Positions 1 through 13,970 of a DNA stretch of 64,000 nucleotides are shown piece by piece. Location: contig NC_088678.1 in NCBI RefSeq assembly GCF_950023065.1, forward strand, positions 31,610,580 through 31,674,579, read 5' to 3'. The notes beneath the pieces are model-generated. The model did no database searches, was not told the DNA's origin, and worked only from the letters and a program-made list of their open reading frames with translations. The DNA is from Planococcus citri. Lineage: Eukaryota; Arthropoda; Insecta; Hemiptera; Pseudococcidae. Made by a program: the position numbers and the translations under genes. How positions within the stretch are numbered: position 1 is the stretch's first letter; each line of letters opens with the position of its first letter.

Positions 1-3000
1 CAGGCCTCAATTACTCCAAATCGACCCATTGAAGCTGTAAAAAAGGCGTGCTTTAGCGTCCTTTTTTCATATTTTTGATTTTGTGTCATCGCTAGAGTCC
101 TTTCAAAAATACTTGCTGGGCTGAAATTTGGCATGTTCTTTGGAGGGTAAGTATTCTAGGTCCTTTTTTTGCGAGTTTTGACTTTTCAATCCCACCCCAT
201 TTGCTTTCATTTTTCAACACTTCTTTTTCAGCGTCATTCAAACACGATTTTCAATTTTTGGGTGAACTTCGCATATTCCACGATTGTTAAAAAATCATTT
301 AAAAAAACTTCAAACAGACAGTTGATTAGCAAATATCACCTCTTCATCATACTCATACAAAAGATGGGGAGGTGGGAGAGGCACGGAAGTTGAAATAAAA
401 AAATTTCTTAAAAATCATAAAACACAACACGAAGCGATAGGAAAAGAACAATGAAAAAATACTGAAAATCTTCACCTTTCTTTCCAACCCTTGGTGCGAA
501 AAATTCTAATTTTCTCCCATTTTTCAAAGATTTCTTCTCGATTTAAATTTTTCCACAATTGGGAAATTTCCCACGATATACCTTCGCTAAAAATATCAAT
601 TTTCTACGAAAACTAAATTCAATTTCACTTCGCTCCATTCAACTACATAAACCCTCCACCATATATATGTATCTCAGACCATCTCGATCTTCACAGCCTC
701 GAAGACTAGGGAGGACAACCCCAAACGAAGCAAACTTGCCAATAACATACTCATCGTAGTATGATTCTCTCTTAACACATCCATCTATCATACGTTGATT
801 GATCGCGTCAAAGGTTAAAGTAAACATTATTTCATCAAATTGCCGAAACACGCGTTCGCGAAATTCCGCATTTTAAGAATTCCTGCTCTCTAACTAAATT
901 CTTCTTTCAGTTGGTAAATTTTATATCTTGTTTATTTTACGATGATGTTGTTTACATTACAGATATGGAAATTAATTAAAAAGAGCGAGAGAGAGATAGA
1001 AAGAGATGCAGCGCGGAGGGGGAAAAAGATGAAAATTTCCACTAAAGGTATACGAATTAGCGTTAACACATCGCGCCGTGCTTGCGTCAAGACAACAATC
1101 AATTCTGCACAAAACAAATTCTACTATGTAGTACACTTTAGAAAATTAAAAAATATATTACTCGTTTTCATCTATAGCTCGCGGCCAACGGATGGGATGG
1201 ATTATTATGTACGAGTATTTATATTTCGCTATTGCAGCCATCAATTCGAGTAGCTTTTTAATCTTAATATAATCGCTTTAATTAGTTAAATTTTTTGTTG
1301 ATTTATGAGCAACAACGTCGTTATTTTTCTTTCAACGTCGTCGTCTTCTGCATTTTTTTCTCCAGCATTAAACTTACTTACTGCTGCTGCGGTATTAAAA
1401 AGAAGGGAATTTTCCAATCGAAAGGGAAATAAGGCTTTACATGGTTCCTCATCTTCGTTGTAGCTTTTACCATATTAATTACGCTTCCAATAATGTTACC
1501 GAGTAGAATTTTATCATTTTAAATATTCATAGATTGGTATAAGTATCTTTTGTTTTTATTCATCTTGCGCGTTGCTTTTTAATTAAAATGAAAAGGGTTT
1601 AAGCGTTTTTCTGATTTATTAAAAACATCCTCCCTCCTTCCCTGGCCATCTGAAATGCCAAACGAAAACAATTTTGCTTTCATAAATCACAAATTCGCAG
1701 CGCTGTACGCCGCCGGACTCCGCAGCTGAGTGGTACTTCAAAAATTAAACTATCGCTAGGCTATAATGGTTCAACGTCTGCCAGACAAATCACCTTTTCG
1801 TCGAACAATCGTATCGACAAATATACCAGCTAAGTGTATTGACATCTTAGATTACTTACTGTTTTCGCCAGTATTGAGCATTATTTCGTAATCTTCGCTT
1901 TATTCAACATTCAGCTGCTGTTACCGAGCTTTCCAACAAATCGCCTCCATCGGCTACCTATAAAAGACAATAATATGATTAGTCTACTTCATTTTTTAAA
2001 AAAATATCAAAATAAATTCAACAATAAAAATGAGCAATCAGTTAATTAAAAAATTAAATAATTTTTTCCTCTCGCTGAAAAGTGTAAAATTTATTCAATA
2101 TTAAAAGACACATTTTCATTCAACAAAAAAAAGCATAAAAATCTCAGTTCAACGAAACCACTTCAAAAATTACCCTAGGTAACTTAAAAGCGCGAAGATA
2201 CCAACAAAACTAGGGTGGAAAAGAAACATTTTTTATATTTATAAAACGCCAAACAACAAAACTTCATATTTTTTTCCTTTTTAAACAATTTCCGACGACT
2301 AAAAGGATTTAGAGGTAATTTTCCCAAATAAGTAAGTATCAATAAATGAGTGAGAAAAAGGAAGTGAAGAAGGCTTCAGAAGATTTTCGAGGCTTTTAAC
2401 GTTAGTAAAAAAAGACGAGAATTGAGAGATTGAGGTAAGTGGTTACCAAACTCTCTACGAGAGTAACGATACGATGCAGCTCTTTTTTCTTCTCTCCATT
2501 TCTATATAGCATGCTGCGGTGTATGGCAAAGAGTGGAGTACTTTTTACTCAGATGAATTTAACGAATCGTAAATAAACCGATATGTTTTATATAACGAAG
2601 TGTTTCAATTTAACAAACAACTTCACCTTTGGGTCTTTTTTCTACACATACTCGTACGCGAGCCATCTCTCGTTCTTTATCTTTCTTTTCCTATATACTG
2701 TAATATCTCCTACTGTTGTTCTCTCTTTTTAAACCATCTTCATCTTTTTGCTCTTCTCCTTCGTCTTCATCTTATTTCTTCCATCGTATCCGATACAGAG
2801 GCTCGTTTTAGGTCGCTTTTCTTAAATATTCTTTCATTCGTTTTCACCTCGTAGGTGCCCGTTTGTGTTTTCCGTTCATCAAGTGTTTTTTCTCTGTCTT
2901 TTTCTACTGCATTATTTTTTTACCACTTTTTTGGGGGGGAGGGGGTTGGTTATAGAGATTTTTTTCTCACCTCTCTAGCTGGAATTTCTTCTGTTTTCTG

Positions 3001-6000
3001 TGTCTCAGATTTTCATTTTTTTTGTTTTTTTTTTTACAGCAGAAGTTAGGTTGAAGGATTTTGATAACCCAAAAAAAAAACATTCTCAGCTAGAGTGAAA
3101 GTGACTCTCATTTTTGAAGAATAATTTTTCATAAATTCTATTCTTTGCGGATATTGAGTTTTGAATTTAGCATCTGCAAATATTTATGTATCATTTTCCA
3201 TTTTTTCCTTATTTTGTTGGTCAAAGGAAATAAAGGGGTAAGTAAGTACTCAAAATTTGGACTCCATCCTCGGTCATTAGATATTTTTTTTTCAATAGTG
3301 AATAATTATGGGAATGAAAAGGGTAGTATTTGAAAAAATTATACGAAATTCAAAATTAAAGCCCCTGAAATAACGTGAAATGCCATGTTCTTTTCGGTTT
3401 TCGGCCAAATTTAATAAATGGATCCAAAAAAGTGAGCCAAAGTTTCGATTTAGCACCTGTTACTCACAGTTTGAATTCAGTTCAAAATTGTGAATTCTCA
3501 TACTCTTCTTAAAGTCTTAGAAATGAAAATGACATGTCACCAAACAAAAATAATCAGGTTCTGGGATCGAACCCTTCGAAATTTTTAAAAAATACTTCAT
3601 TAAATAAGAATAAATGTTGGAATGATCAGAAATGCGTTTGAAAAGAAGAGGGGAAAAGGCGCACAGTGAGTCAAATTTGAAATTTGGGAAGATTTGGCCA
3701 CGTTTTAAAAGAAAAGAAAAGGGCTTTATTGCTATAACATGAAAATGCCAACCTCTGGGGAAAAATGTGGCGTGGAATTTCATACCCTCACCTTCAGATC
3801 TCAAATTTTGGACTTTTTGACGTTTACTAAAACATCAAAATTGAGCAACCCCCCTCCCCTCCCCCCCCAATAAAAACTTGAAGGGAAGCGTAGAACCAAA
3901 AATGTTTGGAAAATGTGACTTGGGTACCAAATTGTAGGTTCATAAAGCCACTGACTCCGATTTGAAGTCAGTTTGACTCCAAAATCAAATTGAGAAACAC
4001 CCCCTACCCCCCTCCACACAATTTCGGAAGGAAGACTGAATCTCGGAATTTTGAAAAATGCAATATTGATGTCGATTCGTAGGTTTTCGAAAGAGCTGAT
4101 TCTGATTCCGAACCCTGCTGCCTGACCATAAAATTAAAATTGACTCCTTGGGAAAAAAGCTCGAAAGATCAAAATTTCATAAAATGGAATTCTAGATACT
4201 TAATTTAATTACATCGATCCAAAAAGTATATTTGATGAACATTTGGTTTTTATGTGTGAAGCTAAGTAGGTACCAAGAACTACTTTTTTGCATGTTCAAA
4301 CTTTTTTGAGGATTTTAGGTTTATGTTAGGCGCTTTTTGGTAGAATGGCAATGTTCAAACATGAAATCACTGTAATGTTTTCAAAATTGATGATTATAAG
4401 CCAAGTCTTATGTATTTATGTTGCATACCACATATATTTTCAAGTTCTGGTAAATAAACATTCAAATTGTGAAATTCAGTTTTGGTCCGCAATTGGTAGC
4501 TAATTTTTTTCTATGATTTTTTCAATTTCAAAAGGGTTGTCAGGTACTAATTGCGGACTGGTCCACAACTGGTAGTTTTCCACTTCAATATTTGTGAACT
4601 TTATTGATGAAAATTTTCTAATGTGGTTCTCAGGGTACTATAACTGGTCTAAGAGTGAAAAAAAATTAAACGCTTTCGTTCATATTTGAATGATCCGTAA
4701 TTGGCACTTCTTCAAAAACTGCCTTTTTTTAGACCTTATTTCAAAAAGGAATTAGGGAAATGAAAATTACTTTTTTTTAAAAACTGAACACCTTGAAGTG
4801 AAAGAGGAAACTTCAAGGATTATTTTTAAAAAAATATATATAAAAATTGGGTCATAAATGATGACTTGGCGATTAATTATAAAAAAGTGGTCCATGACTG
4901 GTACTTTACCTTACTTATGAAAATGTGAGGTTTCAGAGAATCTGATGATTATCTCTAAAATCAAAATGCAGTACATTTTCTGAAATTTTAGATCTAAGCT
5001 CCCTTTTGTGAGGTTGAATTTCGATTTTAGGTGGGATAAAATACTGGAGCACGAAAACAATAGATTCATTTCCTCCTCATTAAATACAGGTTTAGTTTCA
5101 AACATTTCAACCCTAGGATATTTTATCTCATGGTACGCCTCCCCCTTCTCATCCTTGAAAAAATGAAAAATTCCCAAAAATTTTTGAAATTCATCAAAAA
5201 AATCAAAAGGAGGTGAACGTTTGAAAATTATAAGTTTTTCAATAAAATTGATTCGACATTAAAATTTGGATTTTATTTTTAAATTTTGAAAAATGAGATT
5301 GAAAGTACAGGCAGGATTTTAAAGCAACTTACTTCATTCTTTTCGAAACACAGCTTACCTAATGCGACCTAAATTTGGAATTTTTATACTTGATGCAATA
5401 ATGTGAATTTATACGAGTAATCCTTAATTAAAAATTTAGCATCAAAAAATGCCAAAAATAGTCCACCTGCTCCCTTTTACACCAAAAAATTCGTCAACAT
5501 CAACACATTATAATTTGGTTTCGTTTTCCCGTAAGGCTTAATTAACTTGAAAGATTCGAATAGAAATGGACAGTATAAAAAGTGGATTACCTACCTACCA
5601 GTTTTCATCTGCTTTAAAGAGGTACACAGGAAGGGAGAAGAGAGAAGTAAAATTAAATTAAGTTGTAAATTTTGAAAAGAATTCAAAGTACGTAGGTAGA
5701 TATTTTTCTGCCCCTTTTTCCCTTTCCTTCCCCAGCAATCACCAGTTTTTCTCTCTCTCTCTCTCTTCTCTTCTTACATATACTATTAAATGACCGCAAG
5801 GAATACAAAAAAATTAATTTTATTTTCGCATTGAAAAACAAAAAGTCATCTTTGGAAAAAACCGAGCTAAACGACGTAATTCTTCCATCATCGTATACAA
5901 TTTTAGACCCCACTTACACGAGCGTATAAAAGAAAAAGAAGGGTAAAGAAAAGACCGAAAAAAATCTCGTCACCGTAAAAAAAACACCATTTCGTAACCG

Positions 6001-7790
6001 AGCCGAGCTACCGCTCCATAGTCTATGTAGCGAAGCGGGACAAGGCGGGTGCGGCGCGGCGGCGGTGTTTCTTATTTTAATCGAATTTATGGCTAAAATT
6101 GTAATAATTAAATTTTCTATTACCGCAGCGTCGGTCGGCTTTCTTCCCCATTTTCCCTGCGCCCTGCGTGTACGTTTTCGCTTTATACCTACTTTCGAAC
6201 AGATGTTCGATATCCCTATTTAGGACGACGGCGTCTCGTTCGTTAAAACAACTACTAAAACAATTTAATTGCTTAATTATCTTCGCGGCGTCGTTTAAAT
6301 TACTGCCAGGTAAATTTCAATACTGCAACGTAGAGTTATAAATAATAAGCCCGAAAGTTAATTAAAAAAATTTCTATTAATTTCATCCGTATATAGATAG
6401 AGCGAGAAGGAGAGAATGAATGATCGAATCGCAATTTATACCAGGGCAATTAAACTAGTTTATTCGTTTTCTAATGTGTCGACTTTTATACACACATATA
6501 CGAGTACGAGTATCGTAAAGGTACGTATTATACAGGGTGTTCGATAAATCTCGGTCGTACCTGTAAGGTTCGCGAGAGTTGTAATGACACATGCCCATGA
6601 TTAAATTTATTTCGTTAAGAGGAAAAAAAACTATACAGCTGCCTACGATGATACACTTTGAGTACCCCTTATTCTCTCATATGAACAGCAGAATAGATCG
6701 AAAAAAAAAACATTATTTTTGATCAAATTCATCACAAGTGTAGGTACATAGAGTTGAATTGAAAATGTTTATACAAAATGTGAGCCATCTAGGTACCTAC
6801 TTCAGAAGGAGATACCGTTCCCAAGAAATAAAGTACCTAATCCTTATTTTTACTCGTGAAAAATTTTTTTCGATTTTTTTCGCACTCATCCCCATAAGTC
6901 ATTGGTTCATCCCATGAAAAAAGTCCATGAAAATCTTAATTTTCCAAGTGAAAATCAAGAGTGCCAAGAACCTCCTTCCTCCAGTTAATTCTTTTTTATA
7001 TTGTAAGTATTCGTACTGGACATTTTTTCCAGAGTGAAGGACAGCCTTGAAAAAAAAAATCAAAAAAATGTAACAGATAAAATAATGATTGAAGGAATAT
7101 AAAAATTCGAAACATTCTCAATTTATGCATCAGAATTCTTCTGAATAACTTCATTTTCGAAAAAAAACCACCATGATCTTCCAAGAAATGTTGGACCTTC
7201 CTGTAGAGCCCTTCAAAATGAAAAAAAATCGTATTTTGGCCCCTCTCCACGAATCTCCGCACCAACCACAGTTGAAAAAAAATCAAAAAATGAAATGGAA
7301 AATTTTTGTAAATAATTTTCAATTTCTCTGTTAGAATCACTTTAACTAAGTAACCTCTTTCCTAGAAAAAGACTTTCCTGATCTCTGCAAAAATCCTAAA
7401 AGTGAAATAAGAAAGGAAATTTTTCAAAAAATGTTTGGAGGGGCAAAGGAGGGGTTTCCAAAACATGAAAAATATCCAAAAATTTCTTTAAAAATGCTCA
7501 TCAATTTTTCTTTTATTTCTTTTCTCATTTTTCATTTTGGGAGCTTTGCACAAGGGGACCTTTATTTGGGGCACCGAAAGAAACTTTTATTGGAAAGAAG
7601 ATTAGATAGGTACTTACTTGGAAAAATTTTAATGCGAATAAATTGAAAAATTTTGAGAAATGTTCAATGACATGCACTTTTCCTATTCCATGTTTTCGAT
7701 GTTTCCAATTTTTTTGGCGGGGGGGGGGCTCTTTTCAAAAGTTTATTTCAACTGAGTTTCAATAAAATCGATCTGGAGACGAAAAGAAGC
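1..7790. other. Non-coding left flank
   Basis: No supported gene. Positions 1-160 share ttttgattttgtgtcat and neighbouring words with 56960-57075, indicating a dispersed repeat. TAATTA-type homeodomain-like clusters occur at 1240-1320, 1480-1640, 1990-2110 and 6080-6480. A pyrimidine-rich stretch spans 2600-3060. Diverged phrases like ggtccgcaattggta recur at 4478, 4553, 4690 and 4888. A (CT)n run is at 5748-5772. A GC-rich patch lies at 6000-6065. The remainder is AT-rich filler with short chance frames. Confidence 0.5.
6080..6480. promoter_or_regulatory. Candidate cis-regulatory region (homeodomain-site cluster)
   Basis: A GC-rich patch (gcggcgcggcggcggtg, 6048-6067) is followed by dense ATTA/TAAT sites: gtaataattaaatt, acaatttaattgcttaattat, agttaattaaaa and gcaattaaactag. 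Clustered homeodomain-type sites in an otherwise simple background resemble enhancers near developmental genes. No factor or target gene can be named. Confidence 0.25.
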
Positions 7791-7792
7791 GT

Positions 7793-8476
7793 CCCGACGG
7801 TGCCAAAAAACGAAATTTATGGCACCCTCGGCACATAAAAGTGACATAATTGCGTCATTTCATGACAAGAAATAAAAGTGCTTCAAATAGGACATCAAGT
7901 ACGTGACATAAAAAAGTTGCAATTATCTCATGCCATAAAACTTGTACTTTTATGGAAAGAAATCAAACCATATTGAAGTGACATGAATGGACTTTGAAAT
8001 GGCGCATATCAATACCATATTCAGTGTTTTAAAATGTGACCCAAAAATGGCATGCCATGAAATGAGTCGTTATACTGTTGGGATTATGAGCCATTATCTC
8101 ACCCCAGTAAATGACACTTATAAATGATGCCATACCCGACGGTGCCAAAAAACGAAATTTATGGCACCCTCGGCACATAAAAGTGACATAATTGCGTCAT
8201 TTCATGACAAGAAATAAAAGTGCTTCAAATAGGACATCAAGTACGTGACATAAAAAAGTTGCAATTATCTCATGCCATAAAACTTGTACTTTTATGGAAA
8301 GAAATCAAACCATATTGAAGTGACATGAATGGACTTTGAAATGGCGCATATCAATACCATATTCAGTGTTTTAAAATGTGACCCAAAAATGGCATGCCAT
8401 GAAATGAGTCGTTATACTGTTGGGATTATGAGCCATTATCTCACCCCAGTAAATGACACTTATAAATGATGCCATA
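7793..8476. repeat. Exact tandem duplication of the left terminus (2 x 342 bp)
   Basis: Positions 7793-8134 and 8135-8476 read as identical by eye, both beginning with the terminal repeat CCCGACGGTGCCA. Only the first copy abuts the GT target duplication. It may be recent unequal exchange, aberrant transposition, or an assembly artefact. Confidence 0.8.
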
Positions 8477-10670
8477 TAGGCTGTTTATGTTGTGCCACAA
8501 AATGGACTATAATAATGATGCACGAATCGAACATTACAAAGACAAATAATAGACCTGTACTCATGATATCACCATAAATCATTCACCAAATTGGCACATT
8601 ATTGATACAGTTTCTGATCACTGCTCAGGTGACTTGATTATGTTACATAATTACATATCTCTCAACTCAACATAAAAGTGCTCTAAAGGAATGCTTTAAA
8701 CTGCACTCAAAAAAATATCACTTATGTCACATTATCAGGAACTAAAATATACGTTATAAAAACGTCATATTTCAATACCATATTCAGTGTTTTAAAATGT
8801 GACCCAAAAATGGCATGCCATGAAATGAGTCGTTATATCGTTGGGATTATGAGTCATTATCTCACCCCAGTAAATGACACTTATAAATGATGCCATATAG
8901 GCTATTTATGTTGGGCCACAAAATGGACCATAATCATGATACACAAATCGAACATTACAATGACAAATAATATACCTGTATTCATGATATCACCATGAGA
9001 TGCCACAAATCAATCACCAAATTGGCACATTATTGATACAGTTTCTGATCACTGCTCAGGTGACTTGATTATGTTACATAATTACATATCTCTCAACTCA
9101 ACATAAAAGTGCTCTAAAGGAATGCTTTAAACTGCACTCAAAAAAATATCACTTATGTCACATTATCAGGAACTAAAATATACGTTATAAAAACGTCATA
9201 TTTCAATACCATATTCAGTGTTTTAAAATGTGACCCAAAAATGGCATGCCATGAAATGAGTCGTTATATCGTTGGGATTATGAGTCATTATCTCACCCCA
9301 GTAAATGACACTTATAAATGATGCCATATAGGCTATTTATGTTGGGCCACAAAATGGACCATAATAATGATACACAAATCAAACATTACAATGACAAGTA
9401 ATATACCTGTACTCATGATATCACCATGAGATGCTACAAATCATTCACCAAATTGGCACATTATTGATACAGTTTCTGATCACTGCTCAGGTGACTTGAT
9501 TATGTTACATAACTACATATCTCTCAACTCAACATAAAAGTGCTCTAAAGGAATGCTATAAACTGCACTCAAAAAAATATCACTCATGTCTCATTATCAA
9601 GAACTAAAATATACGCTTTAAAAACGTCATATTTCAATACTAAATACACTGGTTTAAAATGTGACTGAAAAATGGCGTGCCATGAAGTGAGTCGTAATTT
9701 TGTTGGAATTATGAGCAATTATCTCATCACTTCAAGTAGCACTTACAAATGATGCATTATAGACTGTTCATGTCATGCAACAAGAGAGCTCGTAATACTG
9801 ATAGATAAATCTAACCATTCAATGACAAATTAATAGGCATATACTCATGATACCAGCACAAGGTGCCGCATATCATTCACCAAATTGGCACATTAGAGAT
9901 ACACTTCTTGGTCACTGTCTAAGTGACTTGATTATGTGGTATACCAACATATCTCCCAAGGTAGCACAAAAGTGCTTTAAAGGAATGCTTCAAACTGCAC
10001 TCAAAAAAATAAACTTCTGTCTCATTATCAAGAATTAAAGTATGCGCATTTAAAAACGTCATATTTCAATACCATATTCAGTGTTTTAAAATGTGACCAA
10101 AAAATGGCATGTCATGAAATGAGCCGTTATGTTGCTGGAATTATGAGCAATAATCTCACCACTAAAAATGGCACTTACAAATGATATGCAACAAAACAGC
10201 TCATTATGATGATACATAAATCTAACCATTAATGACAAATAATAGGCATGTACTTATGATACCACCGCAAGATGCCGCATATCACAAACTAAATTGGCAC
10301 ATTAAAGATACACTTTTTGGTCACTGTCTAAGTGACTTGATTATGTGGCAAGCCTACATATCTCTCAACGTGACATAAAAGTGCTTTAAAGGAATGCTTT
10401 AAATGGCACTCAAAAAGTACTACTTATGTCTCATTATCAAGAACCAAAAGATGCGCATCAAAAACGTCGTATATCAATACCATTTACAATTGTTTGAAAT
10501 GTGACTAAAAAATGGTGTGCCATGAAGTTAGTCGTTATTTTGTTAGAATTATGAGCAATAATCTCGCCACTAAAAATGGCACTTACAAATGATGCGTTAT
10601 AGACCGTTCATGTCATGCAACAAAAGAGCTCATAATAATGATACATAAATGTAACCATGCAATGACAAAT

Positions 10671-12278
10671 GGGTCATTCCATGTCAAGCTCAACCAAATA
10701 AAGTCAATTTTGAAAGTCATGTCTTTCGATTTCGCTCAAATTTTTTTTACAATATCTACCCACCCAGTAAGTAAGAAAGCCGCAATCAGTTTGGTCCCAG
10801 CCCCCTCAGGGGGTGGGTGGGGGGGGGGCTTCCATTATTTTCACATTGTCTCGAGGTACTCAACTTCAGCAGCTCATTCCTCCAAAACTATGATACTTTG
10901 ATCAAAACTGATTTCACAGTTCAAAAGGGCATTGAATTTTGAACTTTTTAAGTGTTTTGAAATTTTCAAAAGTTGAAAGTTGAACTTTCAATTTGAAAGT
11001 TCAAATTTCTAAATGGCGCTGTAAGTGGGAGCTACCATTTGAAATTTTGAAAAAATTTCCATAGATGTACATTTTGATACTTTCTTGAAATATTTAGGTT
11101 TCGAGATGAAACTCTTGACGGAGGGGGAGCACCCCCTCCCCCCAATTTTGGGTGAAACTTTCGAAAGAAAATCTGGGGCATGTGATATATCGAATTGTAT
11201 GTTTTCGGCGACGCTGAACACGAATATGACGTTAGATTTTTGATAGGACCCCATCCACGGCCCCCAGCACCTCCCCAAAGGGGGTGAAAGTTCAAAAAAG
11301 TGTTTTGTTCGTGCGACACATGGAATAATATGTTTTTGGTGACGCTGAACACGAATATGACGTCAGATTTTTGATTTGACCCGTCCATGGCCCCCTGCAC
11401 CTCCCCAAAGGGGATAAACCCCCAAAAAATTGTAACATTCGTGTGACACATGAAATAGTATGTTTTCGATAACGCTGAACACGAATATAGCCATTGTTTT
11501 TTTAAATCGACCTCACCCATGGCCCCCAGAACCTCCCCCAATAGGTAAAAGCCCAAAAAAATTGTTGGGGGCCGTGGATGAGGTCCAATCAAAAATCTGA
11601 CGTCGTATTCCTGTTCAGCGTCACCAAAAACATATTATTCCATGTGTCGCACGAACAAAACACTTTTTTGAACTTTTACCCCCTTTGGGGAGGTGCTGGG
11701 GGCCGTGGATGGGTCCTATCAAAAATCTAACGTAATATTCGTGTTCAGCGTCGCCGAAAAAATACAATTCGATATATCACATGCCCCAGATTTTCTTTCG
11801 AAAGTTTCACCCAAAATTGGGGGGAGGGGGTGCTCCCCCTCCGTCAAAAGTTCCATCTTGAAACCTAAATATTTCAAGAAAGTATCAAAATGTACATCTA
11901 TGGAAATTTTTTCAAACTTTTAAATGGTAGCTCCCACTTACAGCGTCATTTAGAAATTTGAACTTTCAAATTGAAAGTTCAACTTTCAACTTTTGAAAAT
12001 TTCAAAATACTTAAAAAGTTCAAAATTCAATGCCCTTTCGAACTGTGAAATCAGTTTTGATCAAAGTATCATAGTGTTGGAGGAATGGGCTGCTGAAGTT
12101 GAGTACCTCGAGACAATGTGAAAATAATGGAAGCCTCCTCACCCGCCCCCTGAGGGGGCTGGGACCAAACTGATTGCGGCTTTCTTACTTACTAGGTGGG
12201 TAGATATTGTAAACAAAATTTGAGCGAAATCAAAGGACATGACCCAAAAACGTTGGTTGAGTTGACATGGAATGACCC
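10671..12278. mobile_element. 1.6-kb fold-back element nested in the left array
   Basis: The two halves are near-perfect inverted copies of each other. The left end begins GGGTCATTCCATGTCAA at 10671 and the right end is its complement, ending at 12278. Both flanks are AAAT (10667-10670 and 12279-12282), a likely 4-bp target duplication. The arms of ~790 bp include direct repeats of about 120 bp with gacgctgaacacgaatat and ccatggccccc words. The centre is near 11500. The long open frames here (for example 11032-11592 minus) follow from the repeats and resemble no known protein. Confidence 0.85.
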
Positions 12279-13317
12279 AAATACCACAAGATGCCTCATA
12301 TCACAAACTAAATTGGCACATTAAAGATACACTTTTTGGTCACTTTCTAAGTGACTCGATTATGTTGCAAACCTACATATCTCTCAACTTAACATAAAAG
12401 TGCTTTAAAGAAATGCTTTTAATTGCACTGAAAAAGTACTACTTATGTCTCATTATCAAGAACCAAAATATGCGCATCAAAAACGTCATATATCAATACT
12501 ATTTACAGTTGTTTGAAATGTGACTAAAAAATGGTGTGCCATGAACTGAGTCGTAATTTTGTTGGAATTATGAGCAATTATCTCGTCACTTCAAATGGCA
12601 CTTTCAAATGATGTATTATAGACTTTTCAGGTTGTGCAATATAAGGGCTCATAATGATGGTACTTAAATTGAAACTTGCAACGACAAATAATAGGCATGT
12701 ACACATGATGCCACCATAAGATGCCGCATATCATTCACTAAATTGGCACATTATTGATACAGTTTCAAATCACAGCTCAAGTGACTCCATTATGTTACAT
12801 AACTACATATCTCTCAGTGTAACATAAAAGTGCTTTAAAGAAATGCTTTAAATTGCACTCAAAAAACACCACCCATGTCTCATTATCAAGAACTAAAATA
12901 TGCGCATTAAAAACGTCATATTTCAGTACTGTATACAGATGGTTTAAATTGTGACTGAAAAATGGCATGCTATGAAGTGAGTCGTAATTTGTTGGAATTA
13001 TGGGCAATCATATCATCACTACAAATGGCACTTTTAAATGATGGTATTATATACTTTTCACATTGTGCAATATAAGGGCTCATAATGATGGTACATAAAT
13101 TGAAACTTGCAATGACAAATAATAGGCATGTATTCATGAAACCACCACAAGATGCCGCAAATCTTTTACCAAATTGGCACTTTGATGATACAGTTTCTAG
13201 TTACTGTTTAAGTTTCTTGATTACATGACATAACTACATATCTCCCCATGCAACATAAAACTGCTTTGAACACAGGCTTTAAATTGCACTCAAAAAAAAA
13301 TATCTCTTGAAAATAAA

Positions 13318-13970
13318 ATATCATCATCATATTCGGATTGTATGACCTTAAAATGAAAAATTTGAACATATCAACGTGTGGCACATTGAAAAGCACGTTT
13401 TTAAGGTTGTACAATCCGAATTTGATTGTTTTTTTTTTGTTTTTTTTTTTTTTAAGGGATGTGGATGAAGTGCGTATTTTGAGAGAAGAGAAAAATTCAT
13501 GTGTGTGAGATTGGAGAGATTTGCATCAAAATTATGTATTTTTGAAAACTGAAAAATTTCATAAATAATCCTAGGAGCACCTGCAAGCACCCAAAAATCA
13601 TGCATTCCTAATTCTACACCTAAACATACTACTGAACCTATGTAAATCAAAAAGTACGCGGGATTAGAGGGTATTTGATTACTTTTATAGAAACATGTAA
13701 ATCACCATCATTTAAAAAATGGTATCTCTTTGAAAAATTATTTTTGAAAAAAGTAATGTTCATTTCTTCCCTGCTAACGGCTCATCCCCTCACCCCATGA
13801 AAAAAATATTATCAAATTCGGATTCTATGACCTCAAAAACATACATATTGATGTATTGCACGTTGATATGCTCAAATTTGTCATTTCTCCCGCTCTTAAC
13901 ATCTCACCTCTCCCCACAAAAAATATTATAAAATTCAGATTCTACTACCTCAAAACATGTGGGTCATTAA
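13318..13970. repeat. Dispersed repeat related to 49740-49985 (opposite strand)
   Basis: Segments around 13318-13425 and 13800-13970 contain attcggattctatgacctcaa and gtgtggcacattg-like words. On the reverse strand these match the gtgtaatatgtcgat...aggtcgtagaattcgaat units at 49740-49985. A poly-T tract lies at 13429-13454. The rest shows no coding signal. Confidence 0.5.

Larger units (their letters stand above)
7793..13310. repeat. Left subterminal tandem array, ~431-bp units
   Basis: The landmark caataccatattcagtg or a diverged form recurs at 8010, 8352, 8773, 9204, 9635, 10067, 10475, 12493 and 12924. Most steps are 431-432 bp; one is 408, one is 342 (a duplicated end) and one is enlarged by the 1608-bp fold-back insertion. 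Units near the terminus are almost identical, while those further in are clearly diverged. Each unit is rich in tgacat, gtgac, ggcac and atggcatgccatg words, suggesting protein-binding sites. No coding potential is seen. Confidence 0.85.

Noticed and set aside
11032..11592. 186-codon open frame on the minus strand
   Set aside because: It lies wholly inside the fold-back palindrome, its residues repeat with the DNA repeats, and no domain is recognisable.
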